Below, piece after piece: positions 1 to 6,774 of a stretch of DNA of 7,413 bases (position 1 is its first letter; the number at the start of each line of letters is the position of its first letter). The translations under genes were made by a program, and so were the position numbers. The notes under the pieces are model-generated. The model was not told the DNA's origin. It searched no databases and saw only the letters and a list, made by a program, of their open reading frames with translations. This stretch comes from an uncultured Acetatifactor sp. (GTDB lineage Bacteria; Bacillota; Clostridia; Lachnospirales; Lachnospiraceae), in the NCBI GenBank assembly GCA_947626405.1, contig CANQSE010000093.1:1-7413 (forward strand). The letters are read 5' to 3'.

Positions 1-193
1 GCTCATCCGTGCATATCTTTTTTTCGTTCATCCTGGACATTATGCTTCCGGCTATGTCCGGAATAATTGACTCCCCTCCGTTGTCCTTAACGGTGGGGAT
101 TTCCCATTTGTCCAGCATTGTCCCGTCTGCGTTAAAGAGGCCAAGCTTCACGCTCGTACCTCCCACATCCACCCCGAACGCATAATTTCCCAT
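1..193 (-). CDS. glcK: ROK-family glucokinase, N-terminal part (cut by window edge)
   Basis: Only the first 64 codons are inside the window; the gene runs off the left edge. The protein begins MGNYAFGVDVGGTSVKLGLF, with the D-x-G-G-T-x-x-K phosphate-binding motif of ROK (repressor, ORF, kinase) sugar kinases at residues 9-16. No DNA-binding helix-turn-helix precedes this motif, which fits a kinase rather than a ROK repressor. The expected reaction is ATP-dependent phosphorylation of glucose to glucose-6-phosphate in the cytoplasm. The ATG at 191-193 follows an AAGGGG Shine-Dalgarno-like site (202-207) at 8 nt. It starts 18 nt after the hprK stop, so the two are probably co-transcribed, and its ribosome binding site lies in that short gap. 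Glucokinase is the likeliest member given the hprK neighbour, but the sugar-specificity motifs (HxxGHx and the zinc-binding cysteines) are outside the window, so another ROK hexokinase cannot be excluded. Confidence 0.85.
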   Translation of the reverse strand, partial: MGNYAFGVDVGGTSVKLGLFNADGTMLDKWEIPTVKDNGGESIIPDIAGSIMSRMNEKKICTDE

Positions 194-211
194 GTGCAAT
201 ACCCCTTTTTT

Positions 212-1153
212 CTATTCTTCTTCCTCGTCCCTCTTTTTTGCAAGAGAATTTTGAACGCGGGTGTAGAGCTCCTGAGCCGCGTTGTAGCCCATCTTCTTCT
301 GACGGTGATTGACCGCGGCCGACTCGCATATTATCGCAAGGTTCCGCCCGGGACGGATGGGAATGTTGTGGCATACAACCTTGTTTCCCAGATATTCCGT
401 ATAATTTTCCTCAAGCCCCAGCCTGTCGTATTCCTTGTCCTTATCCCAGTCCTCCAGACGGATCACAAGATCCACATTCTGAGTGTCTTTTACAGAGGAT
501 GCGCCAAACAATGCTTTTATATCCACAATTCCGATACCGCGCAGTTCAATCAGGTGCTTTGTCACATCCGGCGCGCTTCCCACCAGCGTATCGTCGCTTA
601 CCTTTCTAAGCTCAACCACATCGTCGGTCACAAGACGGTGCCCCCGTTTTACAAGCTCAAGAGCCGCTTCGGATTTTCCTATTCCGCTCTCGCCTGTTAT
701 AAGCACGCCCTCTCCGTATACATCGACAAGCACTCCGTGTACCGAAATACATGGGGCAAGCTTTACGTTGAGCCACCTTATCGTCTCCGCCATAAATGCG
801 GAGGTCGATTTCTTTGTGGACAAAACGGGAACTCTGTGAGCAACGGCGGCCTGTATGAAAATAGGATCCGGCTGCAGCTCACGGCAGAACACCACCGCCG
901 GAATGTCATAGCTTAAAAGCTCGTTGCATATCTCCCGCTTTCTCTCGTCGCTCAGGCTTTCCACGTAAGTGTATTCCACAAATCCCACCACCTGGAGACG
1001 GGTTGCGTCGAAATGCTCAAAATATCCGGTAAGCTGCAGAGCAGGGCGGTTTATATCCGGCTGGGTCAGGCGGATGCCCTTCGTCTCAATCTCCGGTGTC
1101 AGATTGTCAAGTTTCATCTTTTCGATGAGCTGGTTCAAAGCAATGGTTGCCAT
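212..1153 (-). CDS. hprK: HPr kinase/phosphorylase
   Basis: A full-length 313-residue protein, the normal family size. HprK phosphorylates Ser46 of HPr (and Crh where present) using ATP or pyrophosphate, and reverses this by phosphorolysis. HPr-Ser-P is the corepressor of CcpA in Firmicute carbon catabolite repression. Residues 1-130 form the N-terminal domain. The catalytic domain follows, with the conserved histidine in SVHG (His139), the Walker A loop GESGIGKS (154-161), TDD at 176-178, the HprK signature ELRGIGIVDI (203-212) and the C-terminal IPIRPGRNLAII segment (264-275). The protein ends in a short acidic tail. The ATG at 1151-1153 gives an N-terminus that aligns naturally with the family, and GAGG sits 5 nt upstream. 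It lies 119 nt after uvrC with its own likely promoter, and is followed closely by the glucokinase gene. No residue expected for catalysis is missing. Confidence 0.97.
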   Translation of the reverse strand: MATIALNQLIEKMKLDNLTPEIETKGIRLTQPDINRPALQLTGYFEHFDATRLQVVGFVEYTYVESLSDERKREICNELLSYDIPAVVFCRELQPDPIFIQAAVAHRVPVLSTKKSTSAFMAETIRWLNVKLAPCISVHGVLVDVYGEGVLITGESGIGKSEAALELVKRGHRLVTDDVVELRKVSDDTLVGSAPDVTKHLIELRGIGIVDIKALFGASSVKDTQNVDLVIRLEDWDKDKEYDRLGLEENYTEYLGNKVVCHNIPIRPGRNLAIICESAAVNHRQKKMGYNAAQELYTRVQNSLAKKRDEEEE

Positions 1154-1191
1154 ATCTCCCTCGTTTCTGTGCGGCCGCAGCTTGATACGTC

Positions 1192-1225
1192 AAAAGCCCG
1201 CCCCGCCGCACGGCGGCGGACCCTT
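1192..1225 (-). terminator. GC-rich intrinsic-terminator-like hairpin in the uvrC-hprK gap
   Basis: On the minus strand GTCCGCC (1215-1221) can pair with GGCGGGC (1196-1202), with one G.U pair. An inner GCC/GGC pair extends the stem, leaving a two-G bulge, and the 3' arm is followed directly by TTTT (1192-1195). A competing perfect 7-bp hairpin, CCGCCGC with GCGGCGG around a 3-nt loop, occupies 1203-1219. The hairpin suits termination of the ftsH-uvrC transcript. However, it lies downstream of the candidate hprK promoter, so it would also sit in the hprK leader. With only four T residues it may terminate only partly. Confidence 0.5.
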
Positions 1226-1237
1226 CTGTCATTTCTG

Positions 1238-1266
1238 AGTATAGCACACGTCGACATTTCTGTGAA
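1238..1266 (-). promoter_or_regulatory. Sigma-A type promoter for hprK
   Basis: Reading the minus strand, TTCACA (1261-1266, five of six matches to TTGACA) is followed after exactly 17 nt by TATACT (1238-1243, five of six to TATAAT). A TG-C extended -10 element precedes the hexamer. The predicted start is near 1231, giving a leader of about 78 nt before the hprK ATG. It begins just after the uvrC stop codon, so hprK and the glucokinase gene can be expressed independently of ftsH-uvrC. Confidence 0.75.
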
Positions 1267-1272
1267 GTAAAT

Positions 1273-3135
1273 TTATTTTTCCCTGAAGAAACTGTAGATT
1301 CCTTCCGCCGCGCTTCTGCTTATCTCCGGCAGGGACGCAAGTTCTTCCACGGATGCGGCGCGGATCTCCTCTATGGACCTGAAACGGCGCATCAGCGCTT
1401 TTCTGCGGGCGGGGCCAACCCCCGGGATATCGTCAAGCACGGATTTCACCTGTGCCTTGCTGCGCAGAGATCGGTGGTATTCTATGGCAAACCGGTGCGC
1501 CTCGTCCTGTATGCGGGTAATGAGCCTGAAACCTTCGGAATGTGTGTCAATCGGAAGCTCCACATTGTTAAAATACAGCCCTCTCGTCCTGTGATTATCG
1601 TCCTTAACCATGCCGCAGACCGGAATAGAAATCTTTAACTCATCCAGCACGGAGAGAGCGATGTTGACCTGTCCCCTGCCGCCGTCCATCATAAGAAGAT
1701 CCGGGAATCTGGTAAAGCTGCCGTATTCCATATCAAGCTCCTTCTCCTCGAGCTCACGGCTCTCCTCCAGCCCATGGCGGAAACGCCTGGTAAGCACCTC
1801 ACGCATACAGGCGTAATCGTCAGGTCCGGAAACCGTCCTGATCCTGAATTTCCTGTAATCGCTTGGCTTTGGCCTGCCTTTTTCAAAGACGATCATTGAG
1901 CCCACATTCTCAAAGCCGTTTATATTTGAGATGTCAAACGCTTCCATCCGCTCGATGCGCTCCATCCCGAGCAGATCCGCGATCTCCTTCACGGCGCCGA
2001 TCGTCCGGCCTTCCTCCCTTTTGAGCCTCTCCCTGTCCTGTTCCAGAATGTGCCTTGCGTTCTGTGCCGCGAGCTCCACAAGTTTCTCCTTGGAGCCTAT
2101 CTTGGGAACCTTGAGGTATACCCTGGCGCCCTTACGCTCCGTAAGCCATTTTTCAATCAGGGCGCTGTCCTCAATCTCATACTGAAGCATGAGCTCTCTT
2201 GGAATAAACGGCGTACCGGCATAAAACTGCTTGACAAAATTTTCAAGAATACCGGCCCTGTCATTTTCAGACACATGTGTCATATAATAGTGCTCGCGCC
2301 CGATAAGCTTTCCGTCACGCACAAAAAACACCTGCACCACGGCCTCCCTGTCGTCCTGGTACATGGCAATTATATCCTTGTCCTCCCCCACACTGTCAGT
2401 AATCTTCTGTTTCTGCGCAACCGCCCTCACGCTGTTTGCCAGATCGCGATAACCCGCCGCCGTCTCAAAATCGAGTTGTTCAGCGGCCGCCTTCATCTTT
2501 TCGTCAAGGCTTTTAAGAATCGTTCCGTAATTACCGTTTAAAAATTCGAGAGCCTGATTCACCTGCTCCCTGTACTGCTCCCTGCTTATATAGCCCTGAC
2601 AGGGCGCCTTGCACTGTTTGATATGATAATTCAGGCAGGGCCGCTCAAGACCTATGTCTCTTGGCAGACTGCGGTTGCACGTGCGAAGACCATACAGCTT
2701 ATTCAGCAGATCTATGGTGTCTTTCACGGCTGCGGCGCTTGTATAAGGGCCAAAATATTTGGAGCGGTCTTTTTTCATGGTGCGCGAAAAAACAATGCGG
2801 GGATATTCTTCCCCCACAGTGACTTTGATATAGGGATATGTTTTATCGTCTTTTAACAGAGTGTTATATTTGGGGGAATTTTCCTTGATAAGATTATTTT
2901 CCAGCACAAGTGCTTCCAGCTCCGAGTCGGTGACAATATACTCGAAGCGGGCCACAAGAGAAACCATTTTGTCAATCATAGGACCGCGTCCGATGTTTTC
3001 CCTGAAATAGGATCGGACGCGGTTGTGTAAGTTTACGGCCTTGCCCACATACAATATGACATCCTTGTCATCTCTCATAATGTAGACGCCGGGCTCCCTG
3101 GGGAGCTTTTTAAGTTCTTCCTCAAAATTGAACAT
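1273..3135 (-). CDS. uvrC: UvrABC excinuclease subunit C
   Basis: A complete 620-residue UvrC. In nucleotide excision repair it joins the UvrB-DNA complex and cuts the damaged strand on both sides of the lesion. The GIY-YIG domain that makes the 3' cut is at about residues 13-92 (GVY 16-18, YVG 29-31, Arg39, Glu79, Asn91). A cysteine-rich stretch follows with Cys153, 167, 175 and 179. The UvrB-binding UVR motif is at about 206-240. The RNase H-like 5' nuclease has Asp401 (FDISN), Asp484 (MDGGRGQ) and His547 (DEAH). A tandem helix-hairpin-helix DNA-binding region (IPGVG at 570-574) closes the protein. A charged stretch at about 452-476, before MDGGRGQ, is longer than in the E. coli enzyme. The start ATG is 7 nt beyond the ftsH stop, with AGGTG overlapping that stop codon, which argues for co-transcription and probable translational coupling. 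Confidence 0.98.
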   Translation of the reverse strand: MFNFEEELKKLPREPGVYIMRDDKDVILYVGKAVNLHNRVRSYFRENIGRGPMIDKMVSLVARFEYIVTDSELEALVLENNLIKENSPKYNTLLKDDKTYPYIKVTVGEEYPRIVFSRTMKKDRSKYFGPYTSAAAVKDTIDLLNKLYGLRTCNRSLPRDIGLERPCLNYHIKQCKAPCQGYISREQYREQVNQALEFLNGNYGTILKSLDEKMKAAAEQLDFETAAGYRDLANSVRAVAQKQKITDSVGEDKDIIAMYQDDREAVVQVFFVRDGKLIGREHYYMTHVSENDRAGILENFVKQFYAGTPFIPRELMLQYEIEDSALIEKWLTERKGARVYLKVPKIGSKEKLVELAAQNARHILEQDRERLKREEGRTIGAVKEIADLLGMERIERMEAFDISNINGFENVGSMIVFEKGRPKPSDYRKFRIRTVSGPDDYACMREVLTRRFRHGLEESRELEEKELDMEYGSFTRFPDLLMMDGGRGQVNIALSVLDELKISIPVCGMVKDDNHRTRGLYFNNVELPIDTHSEGFRLITRIQDEAHRFAIEYHRSLRSKAQVKSVLDDIPGVGPARRKALMRRFRSIEEIRAASVEELASLPEISRSAAEGIYSFFREK

Positions 3136-3139
3136 TGGA

Positions 3140-3144
3140 CACCT
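3140..3144 (-). promoter_or_regulatory. uvrC ribosome binding site overlapping the ftsH stop
   Basis: AGGTG on the minus strand shares its first two bases with the ftsH TAG stop codon and ends 4 nt before the uvrC ATG. Ribosomes finishing ftsH would be positioned on the uvrC start site, so the two genes are likely translationally coupled. Confidence 0.6.
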
Positions 3145-5476
3145 AATCTATCTTTCCCTGGGAAAACCTTCCCACCTGCGGGGGGTCATCCTGAACCTGC
3201 GGTTCTGATGCGGGCTGTTCCTGTGCCGCTTTTTCCGGTGCGGGCTGTTCAGGTGCCACCTTTTCTGATGCGGGCGGCTCTGACGCTGCTCCCTCCGGCG
3301 CGGACTGCTCAGGCTCTGCTTTCTCCGGTACAGTCTGCTCCTGTCTCGCCTTTTCTGGTGCAGACTTCTCGGGCTCTGCCTTCTCCGGTACAGCCTGCTC
3401 CTGTCCCGCCTTTTCCGGTGCGGACTGTTCAGGCACCGCCTTTTCTGGCGCGGCCTGCTCCGATGCTGCTCCTTCCTTTGCGGGCGGCTCCGGTATTCCT
3501 TTTTCCCTGCGGAAAATTTCCATAAATTCCTTGCCTGTGATAGTCTCCTTTTCGATCAGGTACTCCGCAAGCTTGTCCATTACATCCCTGTTTTCCCGCA
3601 GCATTTCCAACGCCTTCTCATAGCTTTCCCTGAGGATCTCCACAACCTCGGCGTCAACCTCCGCGGCTGTCGCGTCGCTGCAGGTCAGCTCCGCTCTGCC
3701 CTCAAGGTACTGACTTTCAATGGTTGCCAGCGCGGCTAGACCGAATTTTCTGCTCATGCCGTATCTCGTTATCATATTGCGGGCGATGCCCGTAGCCCTT
3801 TCGATGTCGTTTGCGGCTCCGGTGGTCACCGTGTCAAACACAATCTCCTCCGCAGCGCGTCCTCCCACGAGTCCCACAAGCATATCGCGCAACTCCGCCT
3901 CCGTGTTAAGGTATTTCTCCTCCTCGGGCACCTGCATCACGTATCCCAAAGCTCCCATAGTGCGGGGCACAATTGTAATCTTCTGAACAGGCTCGGAATT
4001 TTTCTGGAGCGCGCTTATCAGCGCATGACCGACCTCGTGATAGGAAACGATTCTGCGTTCTTCCTTGCTCATAATACGGTCTTTCTTTTCCTTGCCCACC
4101 AGCACCACTTCCACGGCGTCGAACAGATCCTTCTGGCTCACATACTCCCGACCTTCCTTTACCGCGTTGATGGCCGCCTCGTTAATCATGTTTGCAAGAT
4201 CGGAACCTACCGCGCCGCTGGTTGCAAGCGCAATTGCGTCAAGATCCACACTCTCGTCCATCCTGACGTCTTTTGCGTGAACCTTAAGAATCTCCACACG
4301 CCCTTTCAGATCAGGCTTATCAACTATAATCCGCCTGTCAAAACGACCCGGGCGCAGCAGCGCCTTGTCAAGGATCTCAGGGCGGTTGGTCGCTCCCAGG
4401 ATAAGGATACCCTTTGAGCTGTCGAAACCGTCCATCTCAGACAGAAGCTGATTCAGCGTCTGTTCACGCTCCTCGTTTCCGCCGCCGTATTTGGAATCAC
4501 GGCTGCGCCCGATGGCATCGATCTCGTCTATAAAAATAATACATGGAGCGTTCTTTGTGGCTTCCTTAAACAGATCCCTCACACGGCTTGCGCCCACGCC
4601 CACGTACAATTCGATAAAATCCGAACCCGTCAGCGAAAAGAACGGCACGTGCGCCTCTCCGGCGACTGCCTTCGCCAGCAGGGTCTTACCTGTTCCGGGC
4701 GGGCCGACCAAAAGCGCACCCTTCGGAAGCCTTGCGCCGATTTTTGAGTATTTTCCGGGATTATGGAGGAAATCAACCACCTCAACAAGCGATTCCTTTG
4801 CCTCGTCTTCTCCCGCCACATCCTTAAAGGTGACGCCTGTTTCCTTCTGCACGTACACCTTTGCGTTGCTTTTTCCGACTCCCATAGGACCGCCGCTTCC
4901 GCCCATCTTCCTGAAAAGCAGACTCAGCAGGATCCACATAAGCACAACCGGCAGAATCACTCCCACCAGAATATTCAGTATCCACTCAGAGCTGTCGCTT
5001 AACGTCCTGTGTCCGTCGATTCCGTGGGCTTCCAGCCGCGACATCAGCGTGTCCATATCCTCCATGAGGATTGTGGTATACTGCCGGGGGTTATTCTGCG
5101 AATAAAGCCCAAACCCGAATCCGTACCCATAACCGTAATCCGAATACCCGTTCTGCGCATTACCGCCTTGCGCATCTTCCCTGAGAGTAAACTGTATCTC
5201 GCCCGTGCTCAGCAGGTTGACCTCCTCCACCTTATCCTGTTCGATATATTCCAGAAATGCGGTGTAGGTAACCTCCTCGCTCTCCGCGCTGTTTGTCAGC
5301 ATCCTCATTACATTCAGCGCAAGAATCAGGGTTCCAAGCGTAACAAGGACTACAACAAGCATGCTTGGGCGCCTGGGCGGCTCTCCACGTCCGCCGCCTC
5401 CGTTGCCGGAAGGACCGTTTCCGCCCCCGTTGTTATATCCTCCGCCATTTTCGTATTGATTCGGTTTATTATCCAT
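3143..5476 (-). CDS. ftsH: ATP-dependent zinc metalloprotease FtsH
   Basis: A 777-residue membrane-anchored AAA+ protease that unfolds and degrades misfolded membrane proteins and some regulators, working as a hexamer facing the cytoplasm. Order of parts: a Gly/Asn-rich cytoplasmic N-terminus (about 9-31), TM1 (39-60), an extracytoplasmic domain (61-164) with a Tyr/Gly-rich patch (about 109-129), TM2 (165-188), and the AAA+ module. The module has Walker A GPPGTGKT (258-265), Walker B ending Asp317-Glu318, and the second region of homology (about 362-382) with arginine fingers Arg375 and Arg378. The pore loop reads YVG (291-293) instead of the usual FVG. The protease domain has HEVGH (480-484) and the third zinc ligand Asp557. 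A Pro/Glu/Ala/Gln tail (about 662-764) contains eight decapeptide repeats, making the protein longer than the common 600-700 residues. I chose the ATG at 5474-5476: GGAG (5483-5486) lies 6 nt before it, whereas an in-frame TTG at 5494 has no ribosome binding site. Confidence 0.97.
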   Translation of the reverse strand: MDNKPNQYENGGGYNNGGGNGPSGNGGGGRGEPPRRPSMLVVVLVTLGTLILALNVMRMLTNSAESEEVTYTAFLEYIEQDKVEEVNLLSTGEIQFTLREDAQGGNAQNGYSDYGYGYGFGFGLYSQNNPRQYTTILMEDMDTLMSRLEAHGIDGHRTLSDSSEWILNILVGVILPVVLMWILLSLLFRKMGGSGGPMGVGKSNAKVYVQKETGVTFKDVAGEDEAKESLVEVVDFLHNPGKYSKIGARLPKGALLVGPPGTGKTLLAKAVAGEAHVPFFSLTGSDFIELYVGVGASRVRDLFKEATKNAPCIIFIDEIDAIGRSRDSKYGGGNEEREQTLNQLLSEMDGFDSSKGILILGATNRPEILDKALLRPGRFDRRIIVDKPDLKGRVEILKVHAKDVRMDESVDLDAIALATSGAVGSDLANMINEAAINAVKEGREYVSQKDLFDAVEVVLVGKEKKDRIMSKEERRIVSYHEVGHALISALQKNSEPVQKITIVPRTMGALGYVMQVPEEEKYLNTEAELRDMLVGLVGGRAAEEIVFDTVTTGAANDIERATGIARNMITRYGMSRKFGLAALATIESQYLEGRAELTCSDATAAEVDAEVVEILRESYEKALEMLRENRDVMDKLAEYLIEKETITGKEFMEIFRREKGIPEPPAKEGAASEQAAPEKAVPEQSAPEKAGQEQAVPEKAEPEKSAPEKARQEQTVPEKAEPEQSAPEGAASEPPASEKVAPEQPAPEKAAQEQPASEPQVQDDPPQVGRFSQGKID
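3215..3454 (-). repeat. Tandem 30-bp repeat (60-bp higher-order period) in the ftsH 3' end
   Basis: Eight consecutive 30-bp units encode decapeptides of the form (S/A)APEKAxxEQ, residues 675-754 of FtsH. A higher-order 60-bp period is visible: the blocks 3301-3360 and 3361-3420 differ at only 7 of 60 positions by my count. The outer units have diverged more (for example [10 protein letters not shown] and [10 protein letters not shown]). All units keep the reading frame, so copy-number change by slippage or recombination would alter tail length without breaking the protease. Confidence 0.9.
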
Positions 5477-5482
5477 AAACAG

Positions 5483-5486
5483 CTCC
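5483..5486 (-). promoter_or_regulatory. ftsH ribosome binding site that decides the start codon
   Basis: GGAG on the minus strand lies 6 nt before the ATG at 5474-5476. It falls inside the longer reading frame that would begin at a TTG at 5494, which has only A/T-rich sequence and no purine-rich site upstream. The ATG is therefore preferred, shortening the protein by six residues. Confidence 0.75.
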
Positions 5487-5529
5487 GTTTCCAAAAATTT
5501 ATATCACGCGGTGACTCTAAATCTATTTT

Positions 5530-5558
5530 ATTATAGGTAGGAAAAGCCAATAAATCAA
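5530..5558 (-). promoter_or_regulatory. Sigma-A type promoter for ftsH-uvrC
   Basis: On the minus strand TTGATT (5553-5558, four of six to consensus) is followed after 17 nt by a perfect TATAAT (5530-5535). The start of transcription would be near 5523, giving a leader of about 47 nt. A small dyad, TCAC-GCG-GTGA on the plus strand (5504-5514), lies in the leader. I see no CIRCE or CtsR heat-shock operator here. Confidence 0.75.
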
Positions 5559-5608
5559 TAGCATATTTGTGAAAAAAATGTGTTTATTGCTAAAAGATTT
5601 ATAAACTC

Positions 5609-5650
5609 AAAAAAGGAAGGCTGTCTCTTTCGGAAACGCCTTCCTCTTTC
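5609..5650 (-). terminator. Strong intrinsic terminator of the secreted-protein gene
   Basis: On the minus strand GGAAGGC (5638-5644) pairs with GCCTTCC (5615-5621). The inner GTTTC and GAGAC segments extend the stem (one G.U pair, one bulged A) around a 5-nt CGAAA loop, and a run of six T residues (5609-5614) follows. It lies about 35 nt after the stop codon at 5680 and before the ftsH promoter, so it insulates ftsH from the upstream gene. Confidence 0.9.
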
Positions 5651-5679
5651 CGCGTCTGTTTTAATACTGATTCACGGCG

Positions 5680-6651
5680 TTACGGAGCCGCGTTTCTCTT
5701 TTCCGCAATACCGAAATTAATATAGTGTACAACGTAAGCCGCCCAGTCATTGCCGAACGTTGCGTTCAAATCTGAATAGCGGTTCCGGTACGCTTCAGCG
5801 TTGAATGTTTCTGAACCGCTTCTGCCCTCTTTAAGTCCGAACTGTATAAAGTGATTCAGATATGACTCCTCGTCGTCGCCAAAAGCCTTTTGCAGATCGG
5901 AGTAAGTGGATTTATAATACTCGTATTTATAAACGCTCTCGGGAAGTCTGCCGTTTACCATCACCGAAGCCAGCTCCTTCTTTTGCTCTTTGAGCGAGGG
6001 CGCAGGAGCTTCAGACTCGTCCTTCATGGAATATTTGGATGCGGGCGTTTTTAAATTTCCGTCCTCCACCACGAAAGAAGCGGGCGCGAAACTATAATAT
6101 TTAAAGAGGGTTCTGTTGTTTTCGTCCTGCAGTGAAGCCTTGCCCACTGTTCCTCCCATTGTTACGTTGGCCTTCATCAGAGAGGAAGTTTCTATTATCT
6201 GCAGCTCCTCCACGTTGTCGTTAAAGGTGCAGCGGGCGTTATCATAGACATACGCATTTTTCACATTGCCGTTTATGGCTGCAATGCTGTTCTTGAGCAC
6301 ATAGCACTCCTCAATCTCGGGAGCGGACACTATAGCCAGAGTGTAGGTATTTTCAATGGTCAGGTTGCTCAGCTTTTTGTCAATCTTAAGATCCAGAGAA
6401 GCCGGAGAAGCCGTCACCACCACCGTGTCCCCGTCCTTTATTTCCTGGTAAAAATAGTACATCTCACGCGGCGTTCCTTTTTCGTCCCATGGATAGTTGG
6501 CCTGGAAACGCCACTCGCCCCTATCCTCCATATACTTGAGAGTATAGGTCTTCGACCCTTCCGCGGAAACCTTAAGCGGCCCAAAGCATGGCACTGAAGC
6601 CACACAGCATATCACCGCCAGCAAAAAAGCTATTTTTCTGATTTTCTTCAT
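5680..6651 (-). CDS. Secreted protein of unknown function with two C-terminal 38-residue repeats
   Basis: A 323-residue protein that I cannot assign a function. It starts with a clear Sec signal peptide: basic KKIRK, a hydrophobic stretch at about 7-24, and a likely signal peptidase I site after VSA (residue 30). Its cysteines at 15, 16 and 22 do not fit a lipobox. Residues about 85-180 show short alternating hydrophobic strands separated by Asn/Gly turns roughly every 17-22 residues (for example AAINGNV and CTFNDNV), suggestive of a small beta-solenoid. A charged, proline-containing linker (about 205-235) leads to two repeats at 240-277 and 282-319 sharing the pattern Y-SDL-F-G-D-Y-H-I-FG-E-R. 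There is no LPXTG motif or C-terminal membrane anchor, so it is probably released or held non-covalently. The ATG at 6649-6651 has AGGAGG 7 nt upstream. An in-frame ATG at 6744 lies upstream of the promoter and is rejected. It is monocistronic, ending at a strong terminator. Confidence 0.85.
   Translation of the reverse strand: MKKIRKIAFLLAVICCVASVPCFGPLKVSAEGSKTYTLKYMEDRGEWRFQANYPWDEKGTPREMYYFYQEIKDGDTVVVTASPASLDLKIDKKLSNLTIENTYTLAIVSAPEIEECYVLKNSIAAINGNVKNAYVYDNARCTFNDNVEELQIIETSSLMKANVTMGGTVGKASLQDENNRTLFKYYSFAPASFVVEDGNLKTPASKYSMKDESEAPAPSLKEQKKELASVMVNGRLPESVYKYEYYKSTYSDLQKAFGDDEESYLNHFIQFGLKEGRSGSETFNAEAYRNRYSDLNATFGNDWAAYVVHYINFGIAEKRNAAP
5695..5934 (-). repeat. Two degenerate 38-residue repeats in the secreted protein
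   Basis: Residues 240-277 and 282-319 align without gaps and share 16 of 38 positions by my count, including Y-SDL, FG-D, the Y--H-I-FG core and the terminal E-R. The coding blocks are 5821-5934 and 5695-5808. From memory, modules of this type (Y..L..AFG....Y.HY..FG..EGR) recur in surface or secreted proteins of clostridia and cyanobacteria. Their function is not known to me; carbohydrate or cell-wall attachment is only a guess. Confidence 0.75.
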
Positions 6652-6658
6652 ATAGATC

Positions 6659-6664
6659 CCTCCT
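6659..6664 (-). promoter_or_regulatory. Perfect ribosome binding site of the secreted-protein gene
   Basis: AGGAGG on the minus strand lies 7 nt before the ATG at 6649-6651. It fixes the start at the signal-peptide methionine and predicts strong translation. Confidence 0.9.
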
Positions 6665-6674
6665 GTATTTTGTG

Positions 6675-6694
6675 GTGGACTATATAAACTCCAC
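6675..6694 (-). other. 5' leader stem-loop of the secreted-protein mRNA
   Basis: GTGGA (6690-6694) and TCCAC (6675-6679) on the minus strand can pair around a 10-nt A/T-rich loop. The predicted transcription start is near 6694, so the hairpin would form at the very 5' end of the mRNA, where such structures can protect against decay. It leaves the ribosome binding site free. Confidence 0.45.
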
Positions 6695-6700
6695 GTCCCT

Positions 6701-6730
6701 ATTATAAAATAAGTAAAGGGACAATTGCAA
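6701..6730 (-). promoter_or_regulatory. Promoter of the secreted-protein gene, with a dyad over the -35
   Basis: On the minus strand TTGCAA (6725-6730) is followed after 18 nt by a perfect TATAAT (6701-6706). A dyad AATTG-CAA-CAATT (6723-6735) covers the -35 element and could be an operator, though five-base arms in A/T-rich DNA can arise by chance. The predicted leader is about 43 nt. Confidence 0.65.
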
Positions 6731-6774
6731 CAATTTGAGCGCATATTTTCTCACTTTTTTGTTTGAATTAATCC

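Noticed and set aside
194..916. A 240-codon plus-strand open frame opposite hprK
   Set aside because: It lies antisense to a well-supported hprK, its translation has no recognisable family features, and no ribosome binding site or promoter precedes it. Other long frames opposite uvrC and ftsH (for example 2050-2541, 4491-5105, 5009-5536) were rejected for the same reason.
1169..1211. Antiterminator pairing in the hprK leader
   Set aside because: The partner segment (1169-1175) is transcribed after the TTTT release point (1192-1195), so it could not prevent termination at that hairpin; kept only as an alternative fold.
3215..3454. CRISPR-like array
   Set aside because: The repeats are directly adjacent with no unique spacers, keep a coding frame and belong to the ftsH gene.
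3208..3525. Plus-strand open frame with repeated Pro/Val/Ala-rich sequence
   Set aside because: Its repeat pattern is the mirror image of the ftsH tail repeat, which lies in a gene with intact catalytic domains; the plus-strand frame has no start signals.
5477..5494. TTG start adding six residues to FtsH
   Set aside because: No ribosome binding site precedes the TTG, while the ATG at 5474-5476 has GGAG at 6 nt.
5477..5610. Heat-shock operator (CIRCE or CtsR box) upstream of ftsH
   Set aside because: No TTAGCACTC-type or GGTCAAA-type repeat is present; only a standard promoter and a 4-bp-arm dyad were found.
6586..6609. Lipoprotein signal (lipobox) at Cys15, Cys16 or Cys22
   Set aside because: The residues before these cysteines (V-I-C, I-C-C, V-P-C) lack the small residue required at -1; a signal peptidase I site after VSA fits better.
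6652..6744. Upstream ATG extending the secreted protein by 31 residues
   Set aside because: The extension would place the signal peptide internally and run across the TATAAT promoter element; the internal ATG has a perfect AGGAGG.
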